Shown here piece by piece: positions 32,937 through 44,000 of a stretch of 64,000 bases of DNA (its first letter is position 1; each line of letters starts with the position of its first letter). Made by a program: the position numbers and the translations under genes. The stretch is from Bimuria novae-zelandiae CBS 107.79 (Eukaryota; Ascomycota; Dothideomycetes; Pleosporales; Didymosphaeriaceae), in contig ML976730.1 in NCBI GenBank assembly GCA_010015655.1, positions 126,703 through 190,702 of the forward strand, written 5' to 3'. The notes beneath the pieces are model-generated. The model was not told the DNA's origin, did no database searches, and saw only the letters and a program-made list of their open reading frames with translations.

Positions 32937-33004
<68 letters not shown>
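32937..33004. repeat. (ACT/TAC)n microsatellite, LINE-1 3' tail
   Basis: About 22.7 uninterrupted trinucleotide units directly after the LINE-1 3' end. Tad- and I-type LINEs often end in short tandem repeats instead of poly(A). The pogo element begins inside its last unit. Confidence 0.85.
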
Positions 33005-34535
33005 AAGCAAGTGCGCATTACAAGCGAGTGCGTACCCCACTAACTTTATACACCTCTATATATAAACATCTCAACCACGTTAAGAGATAATATCTAGATA
33101 TTAATAAGATAGATTAAGCAATATCTAAAGTATCTTTTTACACGTGCGTAAGTTATTCCTAGTCTCTCTACACCTCTTGCAGCGCGCCAGGGCCTGGCAG
33201 CTACAGCCTAATCGCTCTGTATCTTAACACTATTCACGCTCTATCTACTAGTCAGCGTCCTTTTAAGCGAGTATGTCCTCTCCCTCTCCCTTTATTAAGG
33301 TCCCCTACCTTTATATCTACTTCTTCTTGCGCTACCTACGCTTTATTACTACCTCGTTAGCTCTTTTTAAGGCTAGTAATCTAATCGCGTATTAGCTTAG
33401 CTAAGAGTATTATTACCTCTACCCCCTTCTTAAGCTAGCTAATCGCCTTAATAATTAAGGCTAGCAACGAGCTCTTATGCCGCCGTACGCGATTACGTAT
33501 TAATATTAATTAAGTATTAAGCTCGTGTACGTTACTTAGTGTTCGAGCCTCCTAGAGAGCCTCTATAGTAGCTAGAGGAGTAGGCGTACGGAGCTGCACA
33601 TCTAGCTTTAATAGAATAATATTTGGCTAGAGAGGAACAAGGCCTACACCTTAAAAGGCTAAATAGATATTAGCTACTATAAACGATCGCGTGAAGGCTA
33701 CCTTAAAGACTAGTAAAAACTTAAGCTTTATAATATAATTAATATAGTCACGTATTAGGCTCTCGATCTAGTAACTATACGCGCGCTTTAATAGCAAGAA
33801 GCAGCCAACGTTAAGTAACTATAGCAGGTAGGATAAGTGTAGTGGCATGCAAAGCGTGTAGATATTATTCTCCTTATAGAGCTCTTAAAACTCGAGAGAG
33901 TAGTAGCTCTTATAACTATTAAAAATAAGTAGCTAACGCGCCCTAACTATCTTGCCTTTTATATACTTAATAAAGTGCTTTAGCTACTTAACTCTAATCT
34001 TATTAGTTATCTAGCTATTATTACTAATAGCGATAGCCTAGTCGCGTAGGATATCCTCCTCGTACTAGGTAGATAGGTAGTGCTAGCTAGTAAAAATAAT
34101 AAACAGCGGGATAGCCTAGCTAGTAGCGTTAATTCCCTAGATTACTATCGTGCACTCGCGATTACCTAGCTAAATAGCCTTTAGCTAGCCTCTCCTCTCT
34201 AACCCTATTACAACAAGCTAAGTCATAATCTTGCCTATTATAAAGCTAACCTCGTAAAAGTTGTAGACGTCCTTATCACAGATGCTATACTTGGCCTTTG
34301 TCTACTCTACAAGCTCGAACTAGCTTCTAATTAATATAGGATCCTCGCATAGAGCTCTTTGCCTATTATACGCTTAATTAAATCGCGTTGTGAGGCTATC
34401 TATACGCTTAACGAAGTTGCGCGGCTAATAGACACCAACCTAACCTCTACCACGCGCAGCGAGCAGCTTATTAGCCATATCACGTATAGCCACGTACGTA
34501 GGCGCAAATCCACGCTAGTCTAGGCCAAGTATGTA

Positions 34536-36325
34536 AGCTAGCGCATATAGTGTCCGAACACATAGGGTTTCCGAACACCGCGCCACGAAACCGCACTTGC
34601 AGAAAACACACGATATCTTAGCAACGCTGCTTACAATTGCTATTAACTATATATAGATTTAAGCGCTATAGCTATTGTAGCTATAGTAGTTATTTCTAAG
34701 GCGCTTAATATAGTAGCTCTACATAGTTAGGCTACTAAAGCCTTAGCTACGCGCATAGCCTCCTTAATACTCTCTACCTTTATAAAGCGTTAATTTAGGT
34801 CTACTTAAACGCGCTTACGCTAACGCTAAGAGGCAGATATCTCTAGCTGCTGCTTAAGTCGTCTTTTCTCTGCTTCTAGGCCTGCAGCTCTAGCATTTGC
34901 AGCTACTAGAGCCTTACCTGCTTTCTATAGGAGTAGCCGGGTCGTACGACCTAAATTCTCGACGCTCTAGACGTTGCGCTGCGCTATATAGAGATCCCGG
35001 GGGCCTTGGGGAGTAGAGAAGAAGCTTTAAGGCTGCTACCAAGGCTACTACTAGTGCGTAGGCGTAGTAGGCCTTTAAGAGAGCTGCGATAAGCTAAGCA
35101 CGTAATTAATGTTAAATAGGTAGATGCTAGTAGCCTGCTAGCCTGCTTAAATTACACGCTCTATAAAGCCTTCCTCCCTAGCTTAATAGTAGCAGGCAAT
35201 AAAGCGCTCCTTCTTAACAGGTGCGGCGTTGTTAAGCGATGCAAGCTCTTAGATCTAGCGTCTGTAACTAGACTTAATAACAGAAAAAGGGGCCAGATCT
35301 AGAGGCTGCAGGGCGTGCGAGGTATACGCAGGTAGGTATAAGAGCTCGATTTAATATTGCTTGTAGAGCTAGAGGAAGTCTATATTAATATAGCTACCGT
35401 GGCCATTAAGGATAAGGAGGCGGTACTGGCCATTATCTATAGCCGTCTTAGGTATAAATATACGCTGTAGCCACTCAACATCTATTGCTTTTGACGTCCA
35501 TCTATTCTTAGAGGTTGTATAGAGCCAGCTAGGCACGGATTTGGCTGGGAACCAAGTAGTCTGTAGGGTCTGGCCTTTGAAGATAACTACGTAGTGTAGT
35601 TTCCGCCCTGTTGCCGATACGCACTCGATTATAGAGACCTACTCGTAATTCTTTAGAGACCAAATGTAAGCCTTCTTTTTCTGACTACTAGAGAGTACTT
35701 GGGTGTTTGTACATACTCCTAGAGCCACGCCAGTCTTATCCATATTGTAGGTATTCTCTGTCTGTATGTTGAGCCGCCGTCTGGTCTACTTATAGAGCTC
35801 TAGGAACGCGCGCACCTGCTCTAGAGTTACTATATTAGCTCTTTAAGCCTTAAGCTTTCTACTAATAACTAATGCGACGCGTGGCTATCGCTTAATAAAG
35901 TATAAGAGCTAGAGTTTACTAATAGGCTAACTATCGCTATTCATACGTAGGATTTAATTAGCTATTTCTTAAGCGCGAGCGTGTAAGGGAGGATAGGCGC
36001 GTGCGTCTTCTTTAAGGATCTAGTCTACTAGGAAGTCCTCTTATAGAGGAGTTAGCTACTACTAATGCTAATAGCTAAGCGCGCTATTCGTTGCGCCACG
36101 TAGTTAATTATATAGCGTTAATAAAGAGATACTATACGCCTTCGTAGCTACGCGCTAGCTAGTATAAAGACCTATAGCGAAATTATTAATAGCTAATTAT
36201 ATAGCGACCTCACAGGTGTCTATATTAATAAGCGTTGTGCAGAGAAATCGCGTGTTTTCTGCAGGTGTGGTGTTGTGGCGCGGTGTTCGGAAACCCTATG
36301 TGTTCGGACACTATATGCGCTAGCT
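34536..36325 (-). mobile_element. Fot1/Pot2-like transposon nested in the pogo element
   Basis: 1790 bp bounded by inverted repeats that start AGCTAGCGCATATA and continue GTGTCCGAACACATAGGG over about 70 bp. TA duplications lie at 34534-34535 and 36326-36327. The size, the AG start, the TA target and the transposase type match the Fot1 family of fungal Tc1/mariner elements. It interrupts the pogo transposase after the N-terminal DNA-binding region. Confidence 0.9.
34760..36200 (-). pseudogene. Fot1-like transposase, RIP-inactivated
   Basis: The minus strand reads NMDKTGVALG near 35745, which carries the first catalytic Asp. It continues with IECVSATGRKLHYVVIFKGQ near 35600. LILNGHGSYI near 35420 marks the second catalytic position, with Asp changed to Asn. 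The strand then reads LPAYTSHALQPLDLAPFSV near 35320. These are the DDE_1 blocks of Fot1/pogo transposases. The region between 35400 and 35750 is almost stop-free, whereas both ends are broken. Start and end are approximate. The Asp-to-Asn change alone should abolish catalysis. Confidence 0.82.
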
Positions 36326-36622
36326 TACCTAATAATCACCTCCTCTTCTAGCTAGGTAGGCTTTTTTAAGTTAGGCTAGTAATCGCGTCGGGCAGGCTTG
36401 CTAGCGCGCCAGCGGTAGAGTGTATTTTAAGAAATATTAAATGTCTGTATAGCAACTACCTTACTCTAAAATTAATTTTGCTAAAGAGCTAATATAGCAA
36501 GGTGTATATCAGCCTTATAAGAAGCTAGCTAGGCTTTAGTTAGGGGCGCCATAGTAGGTAGAAGTTCACGCGTTGCGAAAAGTTAGTGGGGTGCGCACTC
36601 GCTTGTAATGCGCACTCGCTTA

Positions 36623-38892
36623 TCCCCCGCACTGTCAAAATCTGCCACAGGCGGACTTCTTGCTAGTGGCCAATCGGACGATAGCTCCGATTCTGCATGA
36701 ACACCGAGATTTATGAAGTTTGGCTGTAGATTCTTATACAATCTGCATTTTTACTCGTACTTAACTTAAATTACTTAATAATTAAGCTCTTAGTGGTGTT
36801 AATTAACTTAATTGTTTGTAGTTAGCGAAGGTGCTCCTGCCAGCACTTAGGGCGTACTTCAGGCCTACACATAGGCAGTTGGCAGAGACTACACCCAAAG
36901 CGCGTACGCGGAGTACGCTGAGGAGGTTAAGGAGACTGTAAATTGCCTTAAACGTGACCCAGAGCTACCCTGGGAGGCTGAGACTTGTGCTGGCGTCGCC
37001 CACGCTCCGCACAAAGTACACAAGTCTTTGCCTGTTTATACAGGTTTGCGGAGCGATGGGAGCTCTCCTCAGCGACAACGACGTCGTCTGATCTCTTACG
37101 CTTTGCTCTTGCGTTACAGAGACGCGTCCCGCGGTCGAAAAGCTACTTAATAAGGTTGTATAGGAACCTTTTATGGCCGCTCCTTTTGGCGGCGGCAGCG
37201 TTAGAGTATAAGGATAGTCTATACGCGTTGTTAAGCGTTAGGTTAAGTAAAAAGTAGAGTAAAGGTCGCTAGGTACGACGCTTAACTTGCTAGGTCGAGT
37301 AATACGCCTTTGTCTAATTAAAGCAATTAACCTTAGTTTTGTAATAATTATAGTCGTTAATTATCTGCGGTATGCCCAGCAGCCTTACAGGCTCGTTGCT
37401 AAAGGCTTTTTCAAAGATCCCCTTGTTGTTTTGGCTTATTTTAGAGCGTCGGCGGAGCTTCATGATGACCTGGATCGCTAGTAGCGACTATCGTCAGCGT
37501 GCTAAGGCCATAGTGTTAAGATAACAAACTTACGCTCTGCGACGGTAGAGGCAAAAAGGACAACCTGATTGTCTCTCCACGCTGCCTGTAGGACTTCTCC
37601 GCTCTTTGACAAGTCCCATCTGATCTCTCCCCACTCCATGTGCTTTGTAAACTGCGTTTTTAGACGCATAAGGCTGCTCAAAAAGCGCTCCTTTGCCACC
37701 TTCTGGCGGGCGCGCCCTTTAACGCTAACGTCCTTAGCTTGCAACTCCACGCGCGCAGCGTCTTTAAAAGTCTCTTTAATTATTGTCTTAGTTGTCTGGA
37801 CCATCCCTACGCAACCCACGCCTTGCCGCCGCAGGTATTTAAGTATAGGTATAGTGTTGAATAGATTATTGTCCCACACAATGTGGAGACCCGACGGAAA
37901 AAGGCGCTGACTATCAGCGTCAATAGCAAGGACGAGAGCGACGGGTACTAACTCTATAGGTATAAAAGCCTGCGCGTTAGCGTTAGTAAAGGTTAGTAAA
38001 TTAATAAGGCCGCGGCCTTTGCCTCTGGCATAAAATAACTAGTTTAGGACGACTCTATTGTTTGCTAGACACTAGATTTTAAAGCCCTTAGGTGTAGGCT
38101 TTGTCTTAATAATTACCACCTCGCTAGCACGTCTAGTAAATCTGGTAATAGCCTCGTCAACGCAGAGGTACTTACTAGGGCGCTAGTACTATAGAGAGCG
38201 CGCGCGGAGGAGCTCTAAGAGATCCCACACCCTGCCAAAAGGTAACTAAAAAGTCTAACTAACTTCCGCAGTGTATAGGTAGCGATCTAGCTGGTGCCAG
38301 CGCGTACAGCCCATGAAGTCGTTAAGCTTGTGAGTAGGCGCGTTTTTGTGACCGCGACTCCAATATTCTGCCAGCGAGGGCTCTCTGTGGACGGCCATAT
38401 ATACGACAATTACAAAGTACGTATACAGCTCTCCTAGCGACGTAGGTTTCCAGCCTCTCGCGGAGGGCAGCTAAGGGTGCGCATAAGCAGCGCGATTATT
38501 AGTAAAGTGTGCGATCTGCTCTATAACCTTAGCGTTAAAAAACAAGTTAAAGAGGGCAATTGGAGAGCCTCTGTTAGTACCTTTAGGTAAATTAGCGACT
38601 CCAAAAGTACGTAGGTTGTTAATTTTGAGAGGTCTCCATTACGGTGGCGGCGTGGACAGTAAGTCAGGTAAAACACCTTATTTTTGTAAGTATTTTATAT
38701 ATTTTACGAAGTTAGGATCGTTGCTAACAATAGACGCAGGATTTAGCATGTTTATATATGCTAGTAATTTTAAAAAAGGTTAATTTTGGCTATAAAACAA
38801 AAATTGCCGTCATCACAATTCAAATTTGGTGTTGAGATCGACTAGACGCTGATTGGCGCGTCGTTTGTGGCAGATTTTGACAGTGCGGGGGA
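36623..38892 (-). mobile_element. piggyBac-like transposon
   Basis: The 2270-bp element has inverted repeats TCCCCCGCACTGTCAAAAT at 36623 and the reverse complement ending at 38892, each about 27 bp. Its transposase is of the piggyBac type. Both outer flanks read TA (36621-36622 and 38893-38894), giving TTAT and ATAA as 4-base contexts. The strict TTAA of known piggyBac elements is not present. The left flank was disturbed by the abutting pogo element. Moderately RIPped. Confidence 0.8.
36948..38749 (-). pseudogene. piggyBac-like transposase, frameshifted
   Basis: From ATG 38749 the frame gives about 600 codons. The N-terminal part has IALFNLFFNAKVIEQIAHFTN followed by RGWKPTSLGELYTYF, the typical piggyBac opening. 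YLCVDEAITRF at about 38150 and the VWDNNLFNTIPILKYLRRQG block near 37875-37820 cover the catalytic DDE region. An intact stretch of 125 codons spans 37502-37879. A frameshift near 37500 leads to IINDYNYYKTKVNCF and RPLLYFLLNLTLNNAYRLS, and a Cys-containing C-terminus ends at TAA 36948. The family moves DNA by precise cut and paste. Several stops and the frameshift inactivate it. Confidence 0.82.
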
Positions 38893-38894
38893 TA

Positions 38895-39051
38895 AAACAC
38901 GTTATACTTAATACTAAACGCTAGAATAAGCTTTTGCGACATCTGTAGCGTCCAATAGTGGAACATAATAAGCTTAAAACGGATGGATTAGATTTCTATG
39001 GATTTTGTGGATTTTGCATGGATGGATATCCAATCCATCCGTGAACATCAC
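38895..39051. mobile_element. Terminal remnant of a hAT element related to hAT-2
   Basis: The reverse complement of 39000-39051 starts CAGTGATGTTCACGGATGG and repeats GGATGGATT-type blocks, closely resembling the ends of hAT-2. The adjoining 8 bases are ATCCGTGG. No opposite end or transposase of this copy is in the window. About 157 bp remain between the piggyBac-like element and host DNA. Confidence 0.65.
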
Positions 39052-39430
39052 TGATCCGTGGACCATGGGTTCCTGCCATTTTTGGACTGGTAGTGCAGGT
39101 GTCCGGGCCGTCACAGCCACGTGATTAGCATATGCCCGGGCCCGGATCCGGGCTGGCGGGGTGAATCAAGATGTATCTGCAATTGCTGGGGAACTGCAGA
39201 GCAGTCTGCGTGTGATAGGTGTTTCACAGCCTCGGGTCGCTCTCTGTTTAGTGCCAGGCTAACCCTTTTAGGGCGTAGCGGTGCTGCCGCTAGCGGTACG
39301 TCATCGGTGCGCAGCAATCTTTGAAGAAATAACATTAAAAGTTGACGTTTTCCTCTTCAAACCTACTGTAATTCGCAGCTCACGCTTCTTCTGAATCCTC
39401 CACATTGAATCAGTCTTCAAACCCACAACA
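39052..39430 (+). promoter_or_regulatory. Upstream region of the dehydrogenase gene
   Basis: Un-RIPped 380 bp between the hAT remnant and the ATG. It contains a CACGTG E-box at 39119-39124, a GC-rich palindrome around 39135-39150 (GCCCGGGC), and a pyrimidine-rich stretch at about 39348-39420 that fits a fungal transcription start zone. The leader ends CCACAACAATGG, a good initiation context. No TATA box stands out. Functional use of these sites is inferred from sequence only. Confidence 0.4.
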
Positions 39431-40513
39431 ATGGCCGGCACTCACGACATGAGAGCCGAGAAGCTTTTCTCGGTCAAAGACTACGTTTGCGTAATTACAG
39501 GCGGAGGGTTAGGGTTCCTCGGGAGATGCTATGACTGATGTTGACGAACGCGCAGATCTGGCATCGGTTTGATGTCTGCTCAAGCTCTAGCAGCGAACGG
39601 TAAGTTTGCCCAGACGCCGTCGGAGCAGAAAGCCAAACTGACGAATGACGTTAGGCGCTAAGGTCTACATCACCGGCCGACGTGAGTATACAGCCTGTTG
39701 TACCATGTCAGGGTTACATCTAATGATGACTAGGCAAGGAAGCGCTGGAGGCAGCAGCGAAGTCGCACGACCCGAACGGAGGAGGCCAAATCATCCCGTA
39801 CTTACCCACCTATCCCATGCAGCTCTCCAGCACTAATCATGAACAGTATCGGTCCGTGCGATGTGACCAAGAAAGACGACTTGGAGAACCTCTACCAGGA
39901 ATTGTCGAAGAAGGAGAAGCACATCAATCTGCTGGTCGCCGCTGCGGGCATATCGGGCGAGAAAGCCGAGCCAGATACCGAAAATGCCACCGACCTCAAG
40001 GGCAAGCTGTGGAATAACGAGACGTTCGAAGGCTGGAACGAGACTTACAACACGGATGTAACCTCTGTCTACTTTAGCGTCGTCGCCCTGCTCCCGCTAC
40101 TACAAGCGGCCACGGAAACGCACGGCCACCTCTCCGCTTCCGTCATCGTCATCTCATCAATGTCGGGCATCATGAGGCACGCGCAAGGCCATTTCAGCTA
40201 CAACGCTGCAAAAGGTGCGACGGTGCATCTGACCAAGCTCATGTCGGCGGAGTTCCAAAAGGCGCGGATCCGGGTCAACAGCATCGCACCGGGCTACTTC
40301 CCGAGCGAGATGACGGCCAAAGAGAGTGACGAGAACCAAAAGAGCCACGTACCAGATGAGAAGATCCAGGAGAAAGGACACGTTCCTATGGAAAGAGCCG
40401 GTCATGATCAGGAGATGGCGCAAGCGGTCCTTTTCTTGACGAAGAACTCATACGTCAATGGAGAAATCCTTGCGGTCGATGGAGGCGTGCTTAATGTGGT
40501 CGCTGGGAGGTAA
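39431..40513 (+). CDS. Short-chain dehydrogenase/reductase (classical SDR)
   Basis: Five exons (39431-39507, 39556-39599, 39655-39681, 39734-39797, 39847-40513) give 292 residues, normal for a classical SDR. Splicing of intron 1 creates the NAD(P)-binding motif TGGGSGIG near residue 23. VYITGRR follows at the end of the second beta-strand. The catalytic part has LLVAAAGISG (variant NNAG), the active-site Ser in VISSMSGIM, and YNAAKGA with the Tyr-x3-Lys pair. SIAPGYFPSEMT and the C-terminal YVNGEILAVDGG are standard. All introns (48-55 bp) have consensus branch sites. The sequence resembles fungal RhlG-like 3-oxoacyl-reductase homologues; the substrate is unknown and it is probably a cytosolic oxidoreductase. 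No RIP damage is seen. Confidence 0.92.
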
Positions 40514-40698
40514 GCAGTTGACGTCGAAGGCGTACTTTCCACTGTCGCGTTCAGAAATGTTGAACGCAATGGTAGGACAGGAACAAAGGGCGAGTCTGGC
40601 GTATATCGCTCTCCCCGATGATGAGCACAAATAGAATCCATACATCCCCCCTATCGTCGTGATGAAACTTATGCGAATGCAAAGTGGAGTGTAAGAGT
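40514..40698. other. 3' flank of the dehydrogenase gene
   Basis: 185 bp of un-RIPped sequence between the stop codon and the left TIR of hAT-4. It should contain the 3' UTR and poly(A) site. No other feature is seen. The hAT insertion site is GTAAGAGT at 40691-40698. Confidence 0.5.
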
Positions 40699-40819
40699 CA
40701 GAGATGCCAACAATCAATCATGTTTCAATATATTGATTGATATTGATTGAAATTCAATATTCAATCAATTCAATACTTCAGCTGCTATTTTCAATTCAAT
40801 TTCAATGTCCTATAAAAAT

Positions 40820-40983
40820 TGTAGCGGTTGTTGCTGCAAAGCGAAAGTCGGGAAAAACACTGATTTGATTGTATGTGTGTAGTAGCTAAGATATATACTG
40901 CTAGGTAGGCTAGGCAGCAGTAAATGAGTGTAGACAGCAATGAGCTAGCATAGGCAACAATAAATAATCCGAATACTATTACA
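40820..40983 (-). repeat. Copia-2 LTR (3' LTR of the minus-strand element)
   Basis: 164 bp beginning TGTAGCGGTTG and ending CTATTACA in plus orientation. It differs from the other LTR at a handful of transition sites. Confidence 0.9.
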
Positions 40984-41049
40984 CACCCCCTCATCCTGTA
41001 GTCAGTTAACGACGTAAGGATAATCTCTCCTACATATCTACTGTGCCTT

Positions 41050-44000
41050 GAAGTCGAGAGTATAGATTTGTAAGGTGTAGCTGCCTCACAAACTCTGCGT
41101 GCTTTTGACGTGGTAGCATCTTGGTCATGCCGTCAGCAGGCATCCTATTAGTAGATCGCCATTATACGTAGAGTCGTCCCTGCTCTACTTCCTGGCAGAT
41201 CTAGCTCTGGTGTATATCGACATGCTTGAGCTTAGTTGCTAGTTTGTCTTATTCTTTTGTAACAATCCTAACCGTCTGCTAATTATTACATAAGATAGTT
41301 AGAGTAGTGTGAAGCGTTAGTAAGAGGCCCTTAAACAGGCGTAGCCACTTCTCTATTTCTAAGCCTGTAAGGGAGAGCGCGAGTAGCTCTGCCTTAGTAG
41401 TTAATTTAGTAACTATACGCTGCAAGGTAGACTTCTAGTTAATAGTTATCTTAAATAACTAGAAAATATATCCTTAAGAGCTATGGCGAGTCTTTAAGTT
41501 ATTTATAAAAGTAGCATTAGATGCTCTAAAGAATATAGGATCGCGATAATTTTCTTTTATAGTTATAAACTCTTAAATCTCTTGCTTTGTGCAAGCTTCG
41601 AGCGCGTAGTACTTTATTTCTAAGACGTAACGCTATACTTTACGTATAGAGTCCACGTGAGCTTGTCTAGGGTTAGTAAGATATAAAGCGTGTATCACAT
41701 ATACACGTGCGAGGTCTAGTTAAGTAAACTACGTTAGGAACGCGAGATGGCTAACAAGCTCCTAGTAGAGCTTTATATAAGCTACGTTAGGATCCTCTAT
41801 AGATAGCTTAAGGTAGTTAACTATTATAGGTACTTCTATATGGCGGCTGGTAGACGTTATGCTATACTTTACGGCTACTTTGTCGATATAGGTATCTTAA
41901 AGTAGCTAGAGTTTATAGGCGGCGATGTCTTAGATAACGCGTATGCCTAAAAACTACTTAAGTGGACTAAGTTGCTTTAGTTAATAGCACTCGCTAAGCT
42001 TCTGCTTAAACTACTAGTAGAGCTCAGTATTGTGTAGGTGAAAGGCCATAACAATATCGTTAACGTAGACAAATAGTATAAGCTACTTATTTGTGTACAC
42101 ACATGGAAAGCCTGGCACAGGCTTTATCCCTAGTAACTATAGCGTCCTGCGGAGCTCCTTATACTATAGTAGCGGTGACTCCTTTAATTTATAGAGAGCG
42201 TAGAGTATCTAGAGTAGTTCTTTATCTTCTTAAAATCCGTCTAGCGTCTGCGCGTAGAGTAGACAATTAAGTAGGGCGTTAAGAAAAGCTATTAGTACGT
42301 TGTACTAAATTAGCTCTAGCCTAAAGTAATTAGCAATAGTAGTAATTACTCTAAAGGTGCGTGCCGCGAGTGTGGCGGCGTAGGTGTCTCTATATAGCTG
42401 CTAGAGATTACCTCTAATTACTAATCGTGCCTTAAATCGTGAAAGAAAACCGTCCTTATTAAATTTATAAGTAAATACCTACATAAGTAGTAAGACCTTA
42501 ATATTAATATTTGCTACTATCTTTATAGTCCTAGCAAAGTATCCTTTACTCTAAATACTTTAGTATTCTTCTTGACTAGCTTGTCGAAACTTAGCTCTAT
42601 ATAGATAAGTCTCTAGGTCTCTCCAGGTCCTTAGTAGAGGTAGAACTTGTGACTAATAGATCTTAATTATAGGCTGCGGCTTTAGCGCTATTATAAATGC
42701 GTGCAGGTAGTTATTAATGCGTATTCTATAGGAAATTGCGTGCGTCTAGTATCTAGTTATACTAGTAAGGTCGTCCGTGTGCTGTTGTCGGCGGCGCGAG
42801 CTTATACGTATGTTTAATTTATTAATTTTAGGATTTCTACGCCTTGGCGCGTTATTGTTATGGCGATTAGGTATATAACTAGGAATTTGTGTTATAGAGA
42901 GCTCTTATAGTGTTATCTCTAGATCTCGTTCTGCCAGGAGAACGTTGGCTAGAGTATCGTTATTCCATTGCCGGCTCACGTGAGACTCAGGTGACGTAGG
43001 TGTAAGCAGCCCACCTCCCATAAACAGGTCCTCTACGTCCTTATTAACTTTGTCGTTCTCGTTACTTTTGCTCTCACCCCCTACCTGCTACTGGCTGGCC
43101 TAAGCTGCCGCTGCAGATATTATACGGCTTTGTCTAAGCATTATAAGCTCTTTAATAGCGATATTATTAAATTTAGCTTCTTCTAGGAAAGCAAGTAGCT
43201 CTATAACTTCTTTAATAACTAACTTAGCTACGTAGCCTTCTAGCCCTTTGTAAAATCGCGTTAGCTCGAAAATAACGTCTCTCGCTCGAATTACTCTATC
43301 CTTTGTAAGTAGCCAGATCCTAAAGATATTTATTAAATTATAGCCTATAAGGTGTCCTATAAGAGCTCTGGATTCTAGCTTGTCGCCTCTTTTAATAGAC
43401 AGATTTTGGATGTATACTCGACAGCCTATAAGACGCAAGTGGTTCACCTTTAGCTTTAATTCCTATATAACCTTATATAAAGTCTTCTAGCCTAGCGCTT
43501 TAGTTAGTGTGCGATTTAGTATGTATGCTACTATTTAAAATAGCTTATTTAATAATAACTTTGGCAGGTTTCCTTTAAGCCTTATAGCTCGAGCTTAAAT
43601 AACGATAATCTTGCCTACTCGCTTTATAAGGCCGTTTTATTTGTCTGCGTAGTCTGCCTGTGGCTTGTATCAGATCCCTAGCTCAGCGTAGAGCTCCTCT
43701 AACACGTTTAGTGTAACTCCGTATCCTTAGTTATTATTAGTCTTAATTGTAGTAACGTTACTATTAAAAATACGCTGTATCTTACGAACTTTTTAGACAA
43801 GCTAGTGGCTTAGGAATGCCTTTATACGCTATAGAAAGTAGTTAACTTTATGCTACTTACTATACTAGTCTACTATGTAACCTGCAATTTAGTCACCGTT
43901 AAGACAAGGGTCTGCCTCTCGAGGTAGTAGCTATATAAAGTCTATAGCAACGCGATAGAACTTCTTAGGTATAAAGTCCTCCTACTGTCTTCTAGAGACT

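Larger units (their letters stand above)
28915..33004 (+). mobile_element. Tad-like LINE (LINE-1), 5'-truncated, RIP-mutated
   Basis: About 4.1 kb of non-LTR retrotransposon in the order endonuclease, reverse transcriptase, RNase H, ending in a (TAC)n tail. The start lies within the endonuclease domain. ORF1 and the first part of ORF2 are absent, the usual result of incomplete target-primed reverse transcription. The exact 5' junction (about 28.91 kb) and a TSD could not be fixed, because the 3' end is abutted by a pogo element. It is related to LINE-2 at the right end of the window. Confidence 0.85.
33150..36552 (-). pseudogene. pogo-type transposase, interrupted and RIPped
   Basis: The frame starts at ATG 36552 (MAPLTKA). 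It gives a psq-type helix-turn-helix region (FNIS.NTLYRWRASKPARRD) and continues to 36328. There the Fot1-like element interrupts it, and it resumes at 34533. The DDE_1 catalytic part follows, with CDKDVYNFYEVSF near 34270, a block around INAT..AIPLFIIF near 34110, and CMPLHLSYLLQLLNVG near 33830. In the latter, RIP has turned the expected P-L-D into L-L-N, removing a catalytic Asp. The end is approximate, after a basic tail. No activity is expected. Confidence 0.8.
33004..36620 (-). mobile_element. pogo-family DNA transposon with nested Fot1-like element
   Basis: Inverted repeats of about 45 bp (core GCGCATTACAAGCGAG, then ACCCCACTAACTTT) lie at 33004-33050 and 36575-36620. A TA dinucleotide adjoins each end (33002-33003 and 36621-36622), as in Tc1/mariner/pogo insertion. 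It entered the (TAC)n tail of LINE-1 and abuts the piggyBac-like element. Without the nested Fot1-like copy it is about 1.83 kb, normal for pogo elements. RIP-mutated. Confidence 0.83.

Noticed and set aside
32883..33065. Poly-threonine ORF
   Set aside because: It is only the (ACT)n microsatellite of the LINE tail read in one frame.
36985..37257. Plus-strand 90-codon frame in the piggyBac-like element, possible second gene
   Set aside because: The minus strand here reads the conserved C-terminal part of the piggyBac-type transposase (RPLLYFLLNLTLNNAYRLS and a Cys-rich tail), so the plus-strand frame is its antisense shadow.
13488..40513. Secondary-metabolite gene cluster (P450 plus dehydrogenase)
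   Set aside because: The P450 is a broken pseudogene, the dehydrogenase lies more than 11 kb away beyond transposons, and no backbone synthase, transporter or regulator is seen.
40791..40994. Minus-strand ORF over the Copia-2 LTR
   Set aside because: It lies almost entirely in the 164-bp LTR; no coding role is expected.
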